A stretch of DNA of 64,000 nucleotides from Pichia kudriavzevii (taxonomy: Eukaryota > Ascomycota > Pichiomycetes > Pichiales > Pichiaceae): positions 1,991,501-2,055,500 of the forward strand of contig NC_042506.1 of assembly GCF_003054445.1 (NCBI RefSeq), given 5' to 3'. The notes beneath the pieces are model-generated. The model was not told where the DNA came from and did not search any database. It saw only the letters and a list, made by a program, of their open reading frames with translations. A program made the translations under genes and the position numbers. Shown here piece by piece: positions 9,346-18,485 of this stretch. The first letter of the stretch is position 1, and each line of letters starts with the position of its first letter.

Positions 9346-11691
9346 TCAAAGTCCGTCATCCAGAATACCATATTCGAACCATTTATGATTCAAGGCCTCC
9401 CTGGCGGTGATTCGCTTTTGAGGATCAAAGATCAGCATTTGTTTGATCAAATCAATGTAGTAGAACCAAAAGATGTACTCGTCATATGAAGAAGATTTGA
9501 TCTTGAACATCTTCATGGATTCAATGGGGGAATAGTCCAAGTTGAATTTGAATCCAACTTTCTCTTCAACAATTTCTTCAATGGTCTTCAATTGGTTCAC
9601 CTCATTTATTAGCTTTTGATCTGTTCCGGATCTTGGGAACAAGAGTCGCCCGGTCTTTTTTGAAAAGGCCTTTACAACTGAAGTATCAAACCTGCTATTA
9701 ACCTGCGACTGTTTCTTGTTGGTACCATACAAGTTTAGACACTTTCTAACCATCCCCTTATCAACCGGCTGACTAGTGACTTTTTCCATCATTGCCAAAT
9801 GTTGTTCATTTTCATGGGTTTTGAATAAAGCTTCTCCGGTTAATAATTCGATAAGAATAGCACCAACAGACCACATATCACAGGGGTAAGACCAGCCAAC
9901 ACCTAAAATAATCTCCGGTGCTCTATAATGTCTAGTTGAAATTATTGAAGAATGATATTCATCCTCGAAAATGGCAGACCCAAAATCAATGGTATAAATT
10001 TTGGGGTCCTTTAGAATCTTACGATAGAACGATTCTCCATCATTTGGTCTTGTATACGGTTTTTTCTGATAAGAGGAATCCTTCAATAGGATATTTTCCG
10101 GTTTTAGGTCTGTGTGAATCAATTGTAGATCATGTAAAAACGCAACGGATCTGAGTAGTTGTTTGGTCATTGCCTGGATGTGTGAACCAGGAAATGGCAA
10201 AAATTGGTTGTTTTCCATAAAGTCATAGAGGGAAACCTTGAGCAAATCCGTTACAATACAGATGTGGTCCCTATAGTCAAAACATTCTCTCAAATGAATA
10301 CACTGGAACTTGTTAGTTGGATCATGTTTCTTCAACATTGTTAAGACTCTCAATTCAATTTTGGAAGCCTCTCTGTACTTTTTGATTGATTTGATAATCT
10401 TGATGGCAACATAAGAGTTTGTCTTTTTATCATAAGCTTTAACAACTTTACCAAATGTACCTTGACCCAATAATTTCTTGATGATAAATCGACCATTAGC
10501 AAAAGGTGCACCGTTCTTGACTATATAGTATCCGTCATCATCGTCGCATTTTTCGTCTTCAACCAGTGAGGTATCATAGACTTCATTCTTGATACTTAAC
10601 ATGTTGAAATCATCATCTCTGGTATTCGACCTTGAATTGTCGTTATATCTATCATCATAAGAACTGGTAGTCACAGAAGATTTTGAATGGGATGAGTACC
10701 CGTTATTAGATGAAGAATTAATTTGTTCTTGAAACGAAAACTTCCTCCTCGATAATGGTGAGAGGTTTGGTTGTTGTTGTTGCTTGACAGTATAATTTTG
10801 GGTATTGTGGTTTATGAAGGAGGCTTTGATATCCCCAATCTTAAGTGAAACTTCGTGGTTATCTAGGGCCGGGGAGTACGTCATCTTTGTGTAAGCCAAT
10901 TGAGGTAGTGACTTTGTCCTGGTTTTCTTTTTCCTTGGATTTATTATAACATTGTGATTTGGAGAAGATATTGAGTTTGATTTCTTAAGGAACCTGTTGA
11001 AAATACTATTGATGGAATTTGAAAAATTAACATGGGATGATGATCCAGTTTTGTTATTATCATAACTTTGAATGAAATTGTTGTAACTGGTGTCATCATC
11101 ATAATTACTCAAGATATTTTGGTTTTGTTCATACTCCAAAATCGCAGGGTCATCACTGTCAACAATAGCTTGATGATACTGGTTGCTGAATCCATCAATC
11201 CCCTCTTGGACATACATGTTTCCGATATTACTATTGTCATCACCATCGGCGTTTTCCATAGTGGCATCGATCATGTTAAGCCCGGTATTTCTAGATGGGT
11301 AAACAGAAGTCGACTCTGCACTCGACTGGGTCAAATTATTGTAATAGTTTTTCTGCTGCAAAAACAGATTGTGATCATTTGGATAAGTGTCATTTCTGTG
11401 AAGAGCACCATGATCATCCATAATATTCAGACTCATGGGGTCTTGGTCCTGCCCCTCGTCTTGATCTTGCCCATAAACTTGATCTTGAAAATTGCAACCA
11501 CTGTTGCTTAAATTGGAGAATTTGTCGCTGAAGACGTAATCCTCCTCCTCAGAGTCTAAATTGATCACCTCGTTGTCAAAGGGATCACCAAAATGCTGTT
11601 TCTTTGGTGTTAGCACAGGTTTTGTTGAACCGTTCGATAAGAGACGTTGTCTTTTTCTGCTATAATTTGAGTCTATACTTGCCGCCATCAT
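9346..11691 (-). CDS. KNS1: LAMMER-family dual-specificity protein kinase Kns1
   Basis: 781 residues; yeast Kns1 is about 737. The first 400 residues are low complexity (Asn, Ser, Asp rich), typical of a regulatory N-terminus. The kinase domain starts at GQGTFGKV, with VAIKII carrying the ATP-binding Lys, HTDLKPEN as the catalytic loop near residue 527, IDFGSA in place of DFG, and TRHYRAPE as the activation/P+1 segment. The diagnostic LAMMER motif reads EHLAMMEKV near residue 630, the yeast form. Kns1 acts below TORC1 on Pol III and ribosome production. Two ATGs stand side by side at the start. The divergent neighbour is a C2H2 regulator about 800 bp away. Confidence 0.95.
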   Translation of the reverse strand: MMAASIDSNYSRKRQRLLSNGSTKPVLTPKKQHFGDPFDNEVINLDSEEEDYVFSDKFSNLSNSGCNFQDQVYGQDQDEGQDQDPMSLNIMDDHGALHRNDTYPNDHNLFLQQKNYYNNLTQSSAESTSVYPSRNTGLNMIDATMENADGDDNSNIGNMYVQEGIDGFSNQYHQAIVDSDDPAILEYEQNQNILSNYDDDTSYNNFIQSYDNNKTGSSSHVNFSNSINSIFNRFLKKSNSISSPNHNVIINPRKKKTRTKSLPQLAYTKMTYSPALDNHEVSLKIGDIKASFINHNTQNYTVKQQQQPNLSPLSRRKFSFQEQINSSSNNGYSSHSKSSVTTSSYDDRYNDNSRSNTRDDDFNMLSIKNEVYDTSLVEDEKCDDDDGYYIVKNGAPFANGRFIIKKLLGQGTFGKVVKAYDKKTNSYVAIKIIKSIKKYREASKIELRVLTMLKKHDPTNKFQCIHLRECFDYRDHICIVTDLLKVSLYDFMENNQFLPFPGSHIQAMTKQLLRSVAFLHDLQLIHTDLKPENILLKDSSYQKKPYTRPNDGESFYRKILKDPKIYTIDFGSAIFEDEYHSSIISTRHYRAPEIILGVGWSYPCDMWSVGAILIELLTGEALFKTHENEQHLAMMEKVTSQPVDKGMVRKCLNLYGTNKKQSQVNSRFDTSVVKAFSKKTGRLLFPRSGTDQKLINEVNQLKTIEEIVEEKVGFKFNLDYSPIESMKMFKIKSSSYDEYIFWFYYIDLIKQMLIFDPQKRITAREALNHKWFEYGILDDGL

Positions 11692-12486
11692 CTTTATCTA
11701 AGAATTATCTGCAAAGGCGTTACTAAGTTTTGTCTATTGTTTATTTTATCGGCTCTGCTCCTTGAAATATAATCAGTTATAAAGAAACTTCACAGTGATG
11801 GAAGGATATAGCTATTTTGTCGTTCAGCGGGGGATTTTTTTTCTCTTTTTTTTTGCCGAATATGCAAAGAGATGGTACCTACTGCACCTGTAATGATATG
11901 TTTATGAACTTTAAATGGCGTTACAATAGAGAGTCTCCAGATAATAGATAAAATCCACACACGTTTTCACCTTGTGGAATATCTGACAGCTCAATAGAAG
12001 TTTTTATTCGTGTAAAATGATGTGTCAGCCTTTTAGTTCCTGAGTGGGACGTGTCTGTTGTAATGGAAATTGTGTGTAGATAATGACCCCTGAACGAAAT
12101 AATGTGTTTAGATGGTCATATTTGATAGCCGCTCCTGGAGGCAATTAATTAATTCTCCTCATATTCTTGTAATGAAAATAGTGATATTCATTTGCCCACG
12201 AGGGGGCTTGGCAGAATCAAGTCAAATTGCTGGCTTTCGCGTGGAGAAATGGGGAACTGTGGCGCGGTTTTTTTTTCTTTTCCACTTTTTTTGCTTTAAA
12301 TCTTTTCCAGATTACGTTTCTCCACTTGAAGTGGCGCATGCATGACCTCTCCTTAGGAATGGATTCACTTCTGTTTATTGGATCAACAAGAGTTACTCTC
12401 TTGGACAAACTTGACGCTATAGTAGCTGGGAACAGCTTTTCAGAGAACTGATTGGTATAATTTACCTTTACTACTTGATAACAGGA
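11692..12486. promoter_or_regulatory. Divergent promoter region of KNS1 and the C2H2 gene
   Basis: 795 bp between two divergently transcribed genes. It has T-rich tracts at about 11836-11853 and 12269-12290, suited to nucleosome exclusion. I see no convincing RNA gene or strong paired regulatory sites. Confidence 0.5.
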
Positions 12487-13728
12487 ATGTCCGAAATGGT
12501 CCAGATCCACTCTCTCACCAATTTGGGAATTGAAAGTTTGGCTGATGATCAGGTAAACAATGGATCACTGCAAAACAATGATGTGGATGCTGCTACAGCA
12601 GCAGCTGCTGCTGCTGCACTAGGAGTTGCAAGACCTGAATCAAACGAACTAAACACTCTAGCCAATATTCCAATGGAGAACATGGGTTCTCATAACGGCA
12701 ACACGCAATCGGTATTCAAACTCACTGTGGAAAAACCCAATGGTGATATGTTTAAATGTCATATCTGTAGTAATCTCTTTACGAGAAAGCACAACCTAAA
12801 GGCACATTTACTAACCCATACTGATCGGAAACCCTTCAAGTGTGAGGAATGTATGGCACAGTTTAGAAGACATTATGACTTGAAAAGGCATGAAAAAATA
12901 CACACTCGAGAGAAACCGTTCTTCTGTACCAACTGCGGTAAACGTTTTGCCAGGGCAGATGCTTTATCGAGACACCAAAGCTCAAGCAATGGGTGTTTTG
13001 GAAATGCCGAAGACGAGGACGATGCCAGTCAAGGAAAAAATCAGCGTAAACTCAAAAGGAGGAAAATAGCTAAAAAGTCGGAGAAAAGCTCCATAAATAG
13101 TGAATCTACATCTAGCACAAATGCCTCCAGTGTTAGTGGGAGTAGTTGTATGTCGACCAGTTCTGGTAGAGATAATATGGAGGCTGCTACTGCTGCCAAT
13201 GAGGACGACGAGTCTAACTTTTTTGTTCATCACCAACTAGTATCAAGTACCAAATTGAAGGACGCGGACGGTATTAATACATCTAGCACGATCAACACGA
13301 TTCCAACAAACCAACGGACTGAATCAAGTTCAACTAAACCAAATTCTGAAGGAAATATTGAGGAACGGGTGATTAATGAAGATGGCAATCATGGTAGTGG
13401 TGCCGATAGCGATGGAAATCATAATAATAACAATAACAACAATAGTAATAATAGTACTAGTAATAATAATATTGATGATGATGATGATGAGGCTGAGGAG
13501 GATGATGATCGTGTTAATGGTATTGATGGCTATGAAAGAGGGATAGATTTCTCAAGCGCAACGGCTTTATTAAATGAATTAAAAACTCATAGTACGGTGG
13601 GTTCCGACGGAAATATAAGTATACAGCTATCGCAAGAATCCTTCAAATCTCTCAAGAATATATTGGAAACCTTACAAGAGTTGGATTCACGGGTGTCCCA
13701 AATACATGCATTGACGGATGCAAAGTGA
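12487..13728 (+). CDS. C2H2 zinc-finger transcription factor
   Basis: 413 residues from ATG at 12487; four codons further upstream the frame opens only at TTG. A run of Ala lies near residues 34-45. Three consecutive fingers occupy about residues 88-172. The first two are classical C2H2 (CHIC...HLLTH and CEEC...HEKIH) joined by TGEKP-like linkers. The third ends in Cys instead of the second His (CTNC...RHQSSSNGC), an arrangement also found in Crz1-type fingers. A basic patch (KLKRRKIAKK) after the fingers could be a nuclear localisation signal. The rest is Ser, Asn and Asp rich, with an (Asn)n and an acidic DDDDDEAEEDDD stretch resembling an activation region. The DNA target and orthologue are unknown. 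Confidence 0.82.
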   Translation: MSEMVQIHSLTNLGIESLADDQVNNGSLQNNDVDAATAAAAAAALGVARPESNELNTLANIPMENMGSHNGNTQSVFKLTVEKPNGDMFKCHICSNLFTRKHNLKAHLLTHTDRKPFKCEECMAQFRRHYDLKRHEKIHTREKPFFCTNCGKRFARADALSRHQSSSNGCFGNAEDEDDASQGKNQRKLKRRKIAKKSEKSSINSESTSSTNASSVSGSSCMSTSSGRDNMEAATAANEDDESNFFVHHQLVSSTKLKDADGINTSSTINTIPTNQRTESSSTKPNSEGNIEERVINEDGNHGSGADSDGNHNNNNNNNSNNSTSNNNIDDDDDEAEEDDDRVNGIDGYERGIDFSSATALLNELKTHSTVGSDGNISIQLSQESFKSLKNILETLQELDSRVSQIHALTDAK

Positions 13729-13891
13729 GTTTTGCCAAAACTTGCATTGAAGTATAATAATAACTATGTACTTGTAGCTTTTTTTCTCTGTCTATTTATA
13801 TATCGGACAACACGCCTTCTACTTGGCAACCTAGACACTAACTATATTCTATATACACGAACCAAAGGTCGTCCAACAAGCTCTCTATCCA

Positions 13892-14164
13892 CTATTTTTT
13901 GAGTCGGTCCTCCTCCTCATCGGTGGGCAATCCCAGATCTCTCCAATCCACCTTGTCCATTAAATCATTATCCATCCGGCATTTAAGATAGCTTTTGGCT
14001 AACAATCTGCAGTTTGGCGCATTCTCATTACCAACAATCTTCAAACATCTCATATATTTTGTCATTTGCTCCTTGCAATCACCATAATGATCTAATGGGA
14101 AGGACCCACGTTCCGGGGGTGTCGTTCTTAGTGCCTTAATAGAGTTCCCTGGATTTGCGGACAT
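13892..14164 (-). CDS. COX19: Cox19 cytochrome c oxidase assembly factor
   Basis: 90 residues with the twin CX9C helical-hairpin fold (Cys 30/40 and 52/62). Such proteins are imported into the mitochondrial intermembrane space by the Mia40/Erv1 relay. The N-terminus (MSANPG...[16 protein letters not shown]) and the downstream [15 protein letters not shown] are near-identical to remembered yeast Cox19, which helps maintain the copper-handling state of Cox11 during cytochrome oxidase assembly. The C-terminal tail is shorter than in Saccharomyces. Its end lies 160 bp from the convergent C2H2 gene. Confidence 0.95.
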   Translation of the reverse strand: MSANPGNSIKALRTTPPERGSFPLDHYGDCKEQMTKYMRCLKIVGNENAPNCRLLAKSYLKCRMDNDLMDKVDWRDLGLPTDEEEDRLKK

Positions 14165-14268
14165 GCTTTCTCAGTCTCTAAAAGATCGGGATTTGAAAAG
14201 TCACACATGGTCTTTAAGGATCAAAGCACTTCTACTTTACAATTTGGAATTTCAATTACACTCGCGCC

Positions 14269-14463
14269 ATGTCTGTACGGAGAAAATCGAAAACTATCTG
14301 GCGGCTTGGTACCTTGTATTATCTTGGTGTGGCTATAACAGAATTCAATGATATAAAACAAATCAGGGATTGTGCGATTAGAAGTTATCAAATATCCTCG
14401 GCTAAAGAAGATATTAACTTACTATTAGTAGTAGTGGTAGAAAGTAGTAGAAAAATGGATTAA
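14269..14463 (+). CDS. Doubtful small ORF, 64 codons
   Basis: The frame opens with ATG at 14269, divergent from COX19. It encodes a basic N-terminus (MSVRRKSK), a short hydrophobic patch (LGTLYYLGVAI) and a valine run near the end. No family is recognised. It is the best small open frame in this promoter region, but it could easily be chance. Confidence 0.15.
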   Translation: MSVRRKSKTIWRLGTLYYLGVAITEFNDIKQIRDCAIRSYQISSAKEDINLLLVVVVESSRKMD

Positions 14464-14730
14464 TGAGTTTTAACGCCGAGTACCTCCGAGTATCACCCTT
14501 CAAATACTTATTTCAAGTTTATCTCCGAAGAGTGAAAAATCACTCACCATAAAGTATAGCTCTAAACGTCTCGCTGTTCTATCCCGATTGGGTGACAAGT
14601 CCGAAACCCAGAATTGTTGTTCGTATTGTCAACTTTGCAGAGAAAACCAAACAGGAAAATAAACCGATGTTGTTAACGGGGAACCCTTGTATCAACTTTA
14701 AACCTCTTTGCCGCTATCTCCATATCGTTG

Positions 14731-14738
14731 TATAAAAG
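14731..14738 (+). promoter_or_regulatory. TATA box of the first MCH-like gene
   Basis: TATAAAAG stands 97 bp upstream of the ATG at 14835, a typical yeast spacing. The second gene of the array has the same octamer at nearly the same distance. Confidence 0.6.
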
Positions 14739-14834
14739 AGTAGGAATACGCTCTCTTGTAGATGCAGGTTGGGAGAGATTCAAGATGGACTTATTGAACT
14801 AGCAAACAAAACAAAAATAAAATACCTTTCAAAA

Positions 14835-16259
14835 ATGGAAAGTACAATTGAAAATCAATCAACAGATTCAAAGAAATCACTACGATTTGAGTCTGATTTA
14901 GAAGAGGAGGCTGAAGAACCCAAAAATTATAAGTCCATTGATGATGAAATTCCAGATACTTTCACTGGTTATGGTTTAACGTCAACTATTGGTTGCTTTT
15001 TCTTCAATTTTAATACTTGGGGTGCCAACTCTGCGTATGCATTGTATTTGGAGCACTACTTGCAAGCAAACACTTTCGAAGGTGGAAACAAGTATCATTA
15101 CGCGGCAATTGGAGGATTGGCGTTTGGTTCAGGTCTACTTTTTGCACCCTTCATCAACTTTATCGTTGGTAAGATTGGTGTCAGAGTAACAATTAGCATT
15201 GGAACGTTGATTTATTTTGCCGGTGACTTTATGGCTTCATTTGCCGTAAATTTGTGGGAGATATACATGACCCAAGGTGTTCTTGCAGGTATTGGAATGT
15301 CACTTATATGTGTTCCTAGTATCAACATTCTACCTCAGTGGTTCAAAGGTGGTAAAGGTGGTAAGAGAAACTTGGCCATGGGTATCCAAGCTGCAGGCTC
15401 CGGTGTGGGTGGTATCGTTTATAACATTGGTATGCAGCATGTTTTGCAAAATCAATCTTTCAGATGGTCATTAAGAGCCCAAGCAATTATGTGTTTTGGT
15501 ATAAATATTTGCTGTATTTTAATGGTGAGAACAAGAAATGCAAATATCAAACCTGTTTATAAGGTCTATGATCATCAGATTTGGACAAGCATTGCAAGTT
15601 TAGGGCTTTCACTCTGGATTGTTTTCACATCTTTGGGTTACATTATTTTAATGTATAACCTCGGTGATTTCACTAGGTCTTTAGGATATTCCGCACATCA
15701 AGGCTCAGTCGTATCCAGTATGGTTGCCGTTGGAATCATCTACGGAAGACCAATAGTTGGTTATGTTGGGGATAAAATCGGACCAATTAATGTCACCATG
15801 CTTGCATCATGGCTAGTCTCTCTCTTTTCACTAGCTATGTGGATTCCATGTAGAAATTACGCAACGGCAATTGTTTTCGCAATGTTTGTGGGATCACTCA
15901 TGGGTACCATGTGGTTAACCATAGCTACTATAAGTGCACACATTGTCGGTATGAGAAAGGTGGGAATTTCAATGGCATTGAACTGGATCATTGCTGCAAT
16001 ATTTGGAATCGCCGCCCCAATTATCGGTATTTCATTGAAGAAAGATGGACCGGATTCACCAACACAGTATCAGCCTGCGTCTATCTTTGTTGGCTTAAGT
16101 TATTTCATAGCTGGCTTTTCACTTTTCCTATTGCGTGCTTGGTTAATCACAAGAAATAAAATACTGGAGACTGAGGAACATGATGATGATGACTTTCTCA
16201 ATGTCCACGTGGATTCGAAAAGTGTGATGCAAAATATATTCAGTATGTCAAGAGTTTGA
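14835..16259 (+). CDS. MFS monocarboxylate transporter-like protein, MCH/ESBP6 type (array copy 1)
   Basis: 474 residues from ATG at 14835; the open frame reaches 22 codons further, but only from TTG. It has an acidic cytosolic N-terminus and about 12 predicted membrane spans. Family features are the DEIPDTFTGYGLTS entry (replacing the usual PDGGWGW of monocarboxylate porters), WGANSAYALYLEHYL, ILPQWFKGGKGGKRNLAMG in the loop before span 5, and YGRPIVGYVGDKIGP in the second half. Relatives in yeast are the MCH genes and ESBP6, membrane proteins similar to mammalian monocarboxylate transporters whose substrates are mostly unproven. It heads a three-gene tandem array and has its own TATA box. 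The substrate here is unknown. Confidence 0.85.
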   Translation: MESTIENQSTDSKKSLRFESDLEEEAEEPKNYKSIDDEIPDTFTGYGLTSTIGCFFFNFNTWGANSAYALYLEHYLQANTFEGGNKYHYAAIGGLAFGSGLLFAPFINFIVGKIGVRVTISIGTLIYFAGDFMASFAVNLWEIYMTQGVLAGIGMSLICVPSINILPQWFKGGKGGKRNLAMGIQAAGSGVGGIVYNIGMQHVLQNQSFRWSLRAQAIMCFGINICCILMVRTRNANIKPVYKVYDHQIWTSIASLGLSLWIVFTSLGYIILMYNLGDFTRSLGYSAHQGSVVSSMVAVGIIYGRPIVGYVGDKIGPINVTMLASWLVSLFSLAMWIPCRNYATAIVFAMFVGSLMGTMWLTIATISAHIVGMRKVGISMALNWIIAAIFGIAAPIIGISLKKDGPDSPTQYQPASIFVGLSYFIAGFSLFLLRAWLITRNKILETEEHDDDDFLNVHVDSKSVMQNIFSMSRV

Positions 16260-16640
16260 CTTCCCAGCACTTATACTTACACCCTATTATTACCCAGCTC
16301 TAACAGTAATTTCGTTTTTTTTTTTTGGAGTCATTTCTATGTAACAAAGCGATTACAGGTATATATGTACTGAAAACATTGTCAACTTAAGTGACGGCGA
16401 TATCCCCTATTCGGGAAGTTCTCGGCGAATCTTCTCTATAGGGTAAAAACACCTCCAGAATCTGGGAATTTTTCCAAATTAGGAAATAAAAGTAAGGTCT
16501 TCACCCCCTATTTTAGCCTATTCTTTCTTTTATTCCGAGAAGTATAAAAGAGAAACAAATAATTAAGCCAGAAAAATCCTTTATACGTATGTCCAGAGCT
16601 AATAAGAGACTGTTTTAGTAAAGTTCATCATCATAAGAGA
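16260..16640. promoter_or_regulatory. Intergenic region between transporter copies 1 and 2
   Basis: 381 bp with a T-run (16314-16326) just after gene 1, a TATAAAAG at 16543-16550, and CCGAG/CTCGG cores near 16420 and 16535. No gene is seen. Confidence 0.55.
16543..16550 (+). promoter_or_regulatory. TATA box of the second MCH-like gene
   Basis: TATAAAAG lies 91 bp upstream of the ATG at 16641 and matches the element of array copy 1. Confidence 0.6.
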
Positions 16641-18125
16641 ATGACGGGCAACGCAGACCTTAATTCCGTTCAAAACAAACTAGCAGATGAAAAATATCAT
16701 CCAAATGAGGAAACCGGTAAAGGGGATGATATTAGTGTATATAATTCCGATGGGACAGATGCTATTGCCGTTTTAGATGTTGAAAAAGGCAAAGTTTCGT
16801 CTGGCAACATAGATGATGAGATTCCCGATAAGTTCACTGGATTTGGATTAACATCAGTCATTGGCTGTGCTTTCTTCAACTTCAACACTTGGGGTGCCAA
16901 TTCTGCGTTCGCCTTGTATCTAGAACATTATTTGCAAGACAAAACATTCCCTGGTGCAAACAAATATGACTATGCTGCTATTGGCGGGTTGGCATTTAGT
17001 TCTGGATTGATCTTTTCTCCGGTTATTAACTACACCATTGGTAAGATTGGACTTAGACGCACTATTACTATTGGGATTTTTATTTATTTTGCAGGTATCA
17101 TGATGGCCTCTTGGGCAGTCAACCTATGGGAGCTATATTTGACACAAGGAGTAGTTGCGGGTATTGGTATGGGTATCATTTGCGTTGCAAATATAAATAT
17201 TTTACCACAATGGTTTAAAGGTGGTAAAGGTGGTAAAAGAAATTTGGCCATGGGTATCCAAGCTGCAGGTTCAGGTATAGGTGGTATTATCTACAATATT
17301 GGTATGCAACATGTTCTAGAGCATAGATCATTTAGGTGGTCATTGAGAGCACAAGCAATTATGTGTTTTGGTTTGAACATCTTTTCCGTTTTGATGGTAA
17401 GGACAAGAAACCATGACATCAAACCAGTTTACAAACTATACGATCACCAAATTTGGACGAATTTTGGATGTTTATGCTTGGAGCTTTGGATCATGTTTAC
17501 CCAATTGGGTTATATGGTTTTAATGTACAACCTCGGTGATTTCACTAGGTCTTTGGGGTATTCTGCCCAACAAGGGTCAGTGGTCTCGAGTATGGTTTGT
17601 GTTGGGATCATTTATGGGAGACCAATAGTTGGTTATGTTGGCGACAAAATAGGACCTGTTAATGTAACTATATGTGTCTCATGGCTCGTGGCCCTTTTTT
17701 CATTAGCAATGTGGATCCCATGTAGAAATTACGCAACTGCTATTGTTTTTGCCATGTTTTCTGGTTCTTTGATGGGTACTATCTGGCTAACGCAAGCAAG
17801 TATCAGTGCAGAGATTGTTGGGTTAAGAAAAGTGGGTATTGCCATGTGTATCAACTGGATTACGTCATCTGTATTTGGTATTCTTGCTCCTGTCATTGGA
17901 ATTGCATTGAAAAAGGATGGCCCCATTTCGCCAACCCAGTACCAGCCGGCTTCTATATTTGTCGGCTTGTGTTATTTTATGGCAGGTGTTTCACTTGTTA
18001 TCGTTCGTTGTTGGTTAATTGCAAGAAATGAAGCTGGTAAGGGTAAGCATGATGATGATCTCTTAGCTACTGGTGTGACATTTGGAGAAGCACTCTCTAA
18101 TATCTTTACCATCTCCAGAGTCTAA
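16641..18125 (+). CDS. MFS monocarboxylate transporter-like protein, MCH/ESBP6 type (array copy 2)
   Basis: 494 residues. The N-terminal 60 residues are hydrophilic and divergent from the neighbours. From DEIPDKFTGFGLTS onward the protein aligns with copies 1 and 3 almost without gaps. The block QWFKGGKGGKRNLAMGIQ and the block SLAMWIPCRNYATAIVFA are identical in all three. About 12 membrane spans are expected. Like its neighbours it is probably a plasma-membrane (or vacuolar) carrier of the monocarboxylate porter family, with unknown substrate. Short DNA stretches shared exactly with copy 1 hint at recent duplication or gene conversion. The C-terminus ends ISRV, close to the MSRV and KERV ends of its siblings. 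Confidence 0.85.
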   Translation: MTGNADLNSVQNKLADEKYHPNEETGKGDDISVYNSDGTDAIAVLDVEKGKVSSGNIDDEIPDKFTGFGLTSVIGCAFFNFNTWGANSAFALYLEHYLQDKTFPGANKYDYAAIGGLAFSSGLIFSPVINYTIGKIGLRRTITIGIFIYFAGIMMASWAVNLWELYLTQGVVAGIGMGIICVANINILPQWFKGGKGGKRNLAMGIQAAGSGIGGIIYNIGMQHVLEHRSFRWSLRAQAIMCFGLNIFSVLMVRTRNHDIKPVYKLYDHQIWTNFGCLCLELWIMFTQLGYMVLMYNLGDFTRSLGYSAQQGSVVSSMVCVGIIYGRPIVGYVGDKIGPVNVTICVSWLVALFSLAMWIPCRNYATAIVFAMFSGSLMGTIWLTQASISAEIVGLRKVGIAMCINWITSSVFGILAPVIGIALKKDGPISPTQYQPASIFVGLCYFMAGVSLVIVRCWLIARNEAGKGKHDDDLLATGVTFGEALSNIFTISRV

Positions 18126-18485
18126 TGTCTCTGAAAACGTCCACTATATATATATATATTTATGATGGTAGATTAAATCTTCTTCATGGCTATCTTTTTA
18201 TAAATTAGTATTCTTTTCATTCCACAAGCAGCTACTGTAATGAAACCTTACACGTTTAAGAGGCCTTTAAAGCCGATGTCCGTGGAGTTGAAGGATAACT
18301 CCGTGGGATGTAATAGAGCGACCAATTTTTTTCCCCCATAACTAAACTGGTGCGGCTAGGTTTATCATGTTTATCTCAAAAGTTGGAAAGTAAAACATAT
18401 ATTACACTCTTTGCATATTAATCACTTTCTTTTAATCTGGCGTAAATTTTTTAATCTGGAATGCTAATCCACTAGCAATACCATA
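18126..18485. promoter_or_regulatory. Intergenic region between transporter copies 2 and 3
   Basis: 360 bp. An (AT)n stretch follows gene 2. An inverted repeat GGAGTT-N7-AACTCC at 18284-18302 is embedded in two direct CCGTGG copies and looks like a zinc-cluster-type regulatory site. No TATAAA match at the spacing of the other two copies is seen. Confidence 0.5.

Larger units (their letters stand above)
14165..14834. promoter_or_regulatory. Divergent region between COX19 and the first transporter
   Basis: 670 bp containing the COX19 promoter and the promoter of the first MCH-like gene. A TATAAAAG lies at 14731-14738, and two direct copies of CCGAGTA stand 10 bp apart at 14476-14482 and 14486-14492, with further CCGA cores near 14525, 14584 and 14600. 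A 64-codon frame inside it is listed separately at low confidence. Confidence 0.55.
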
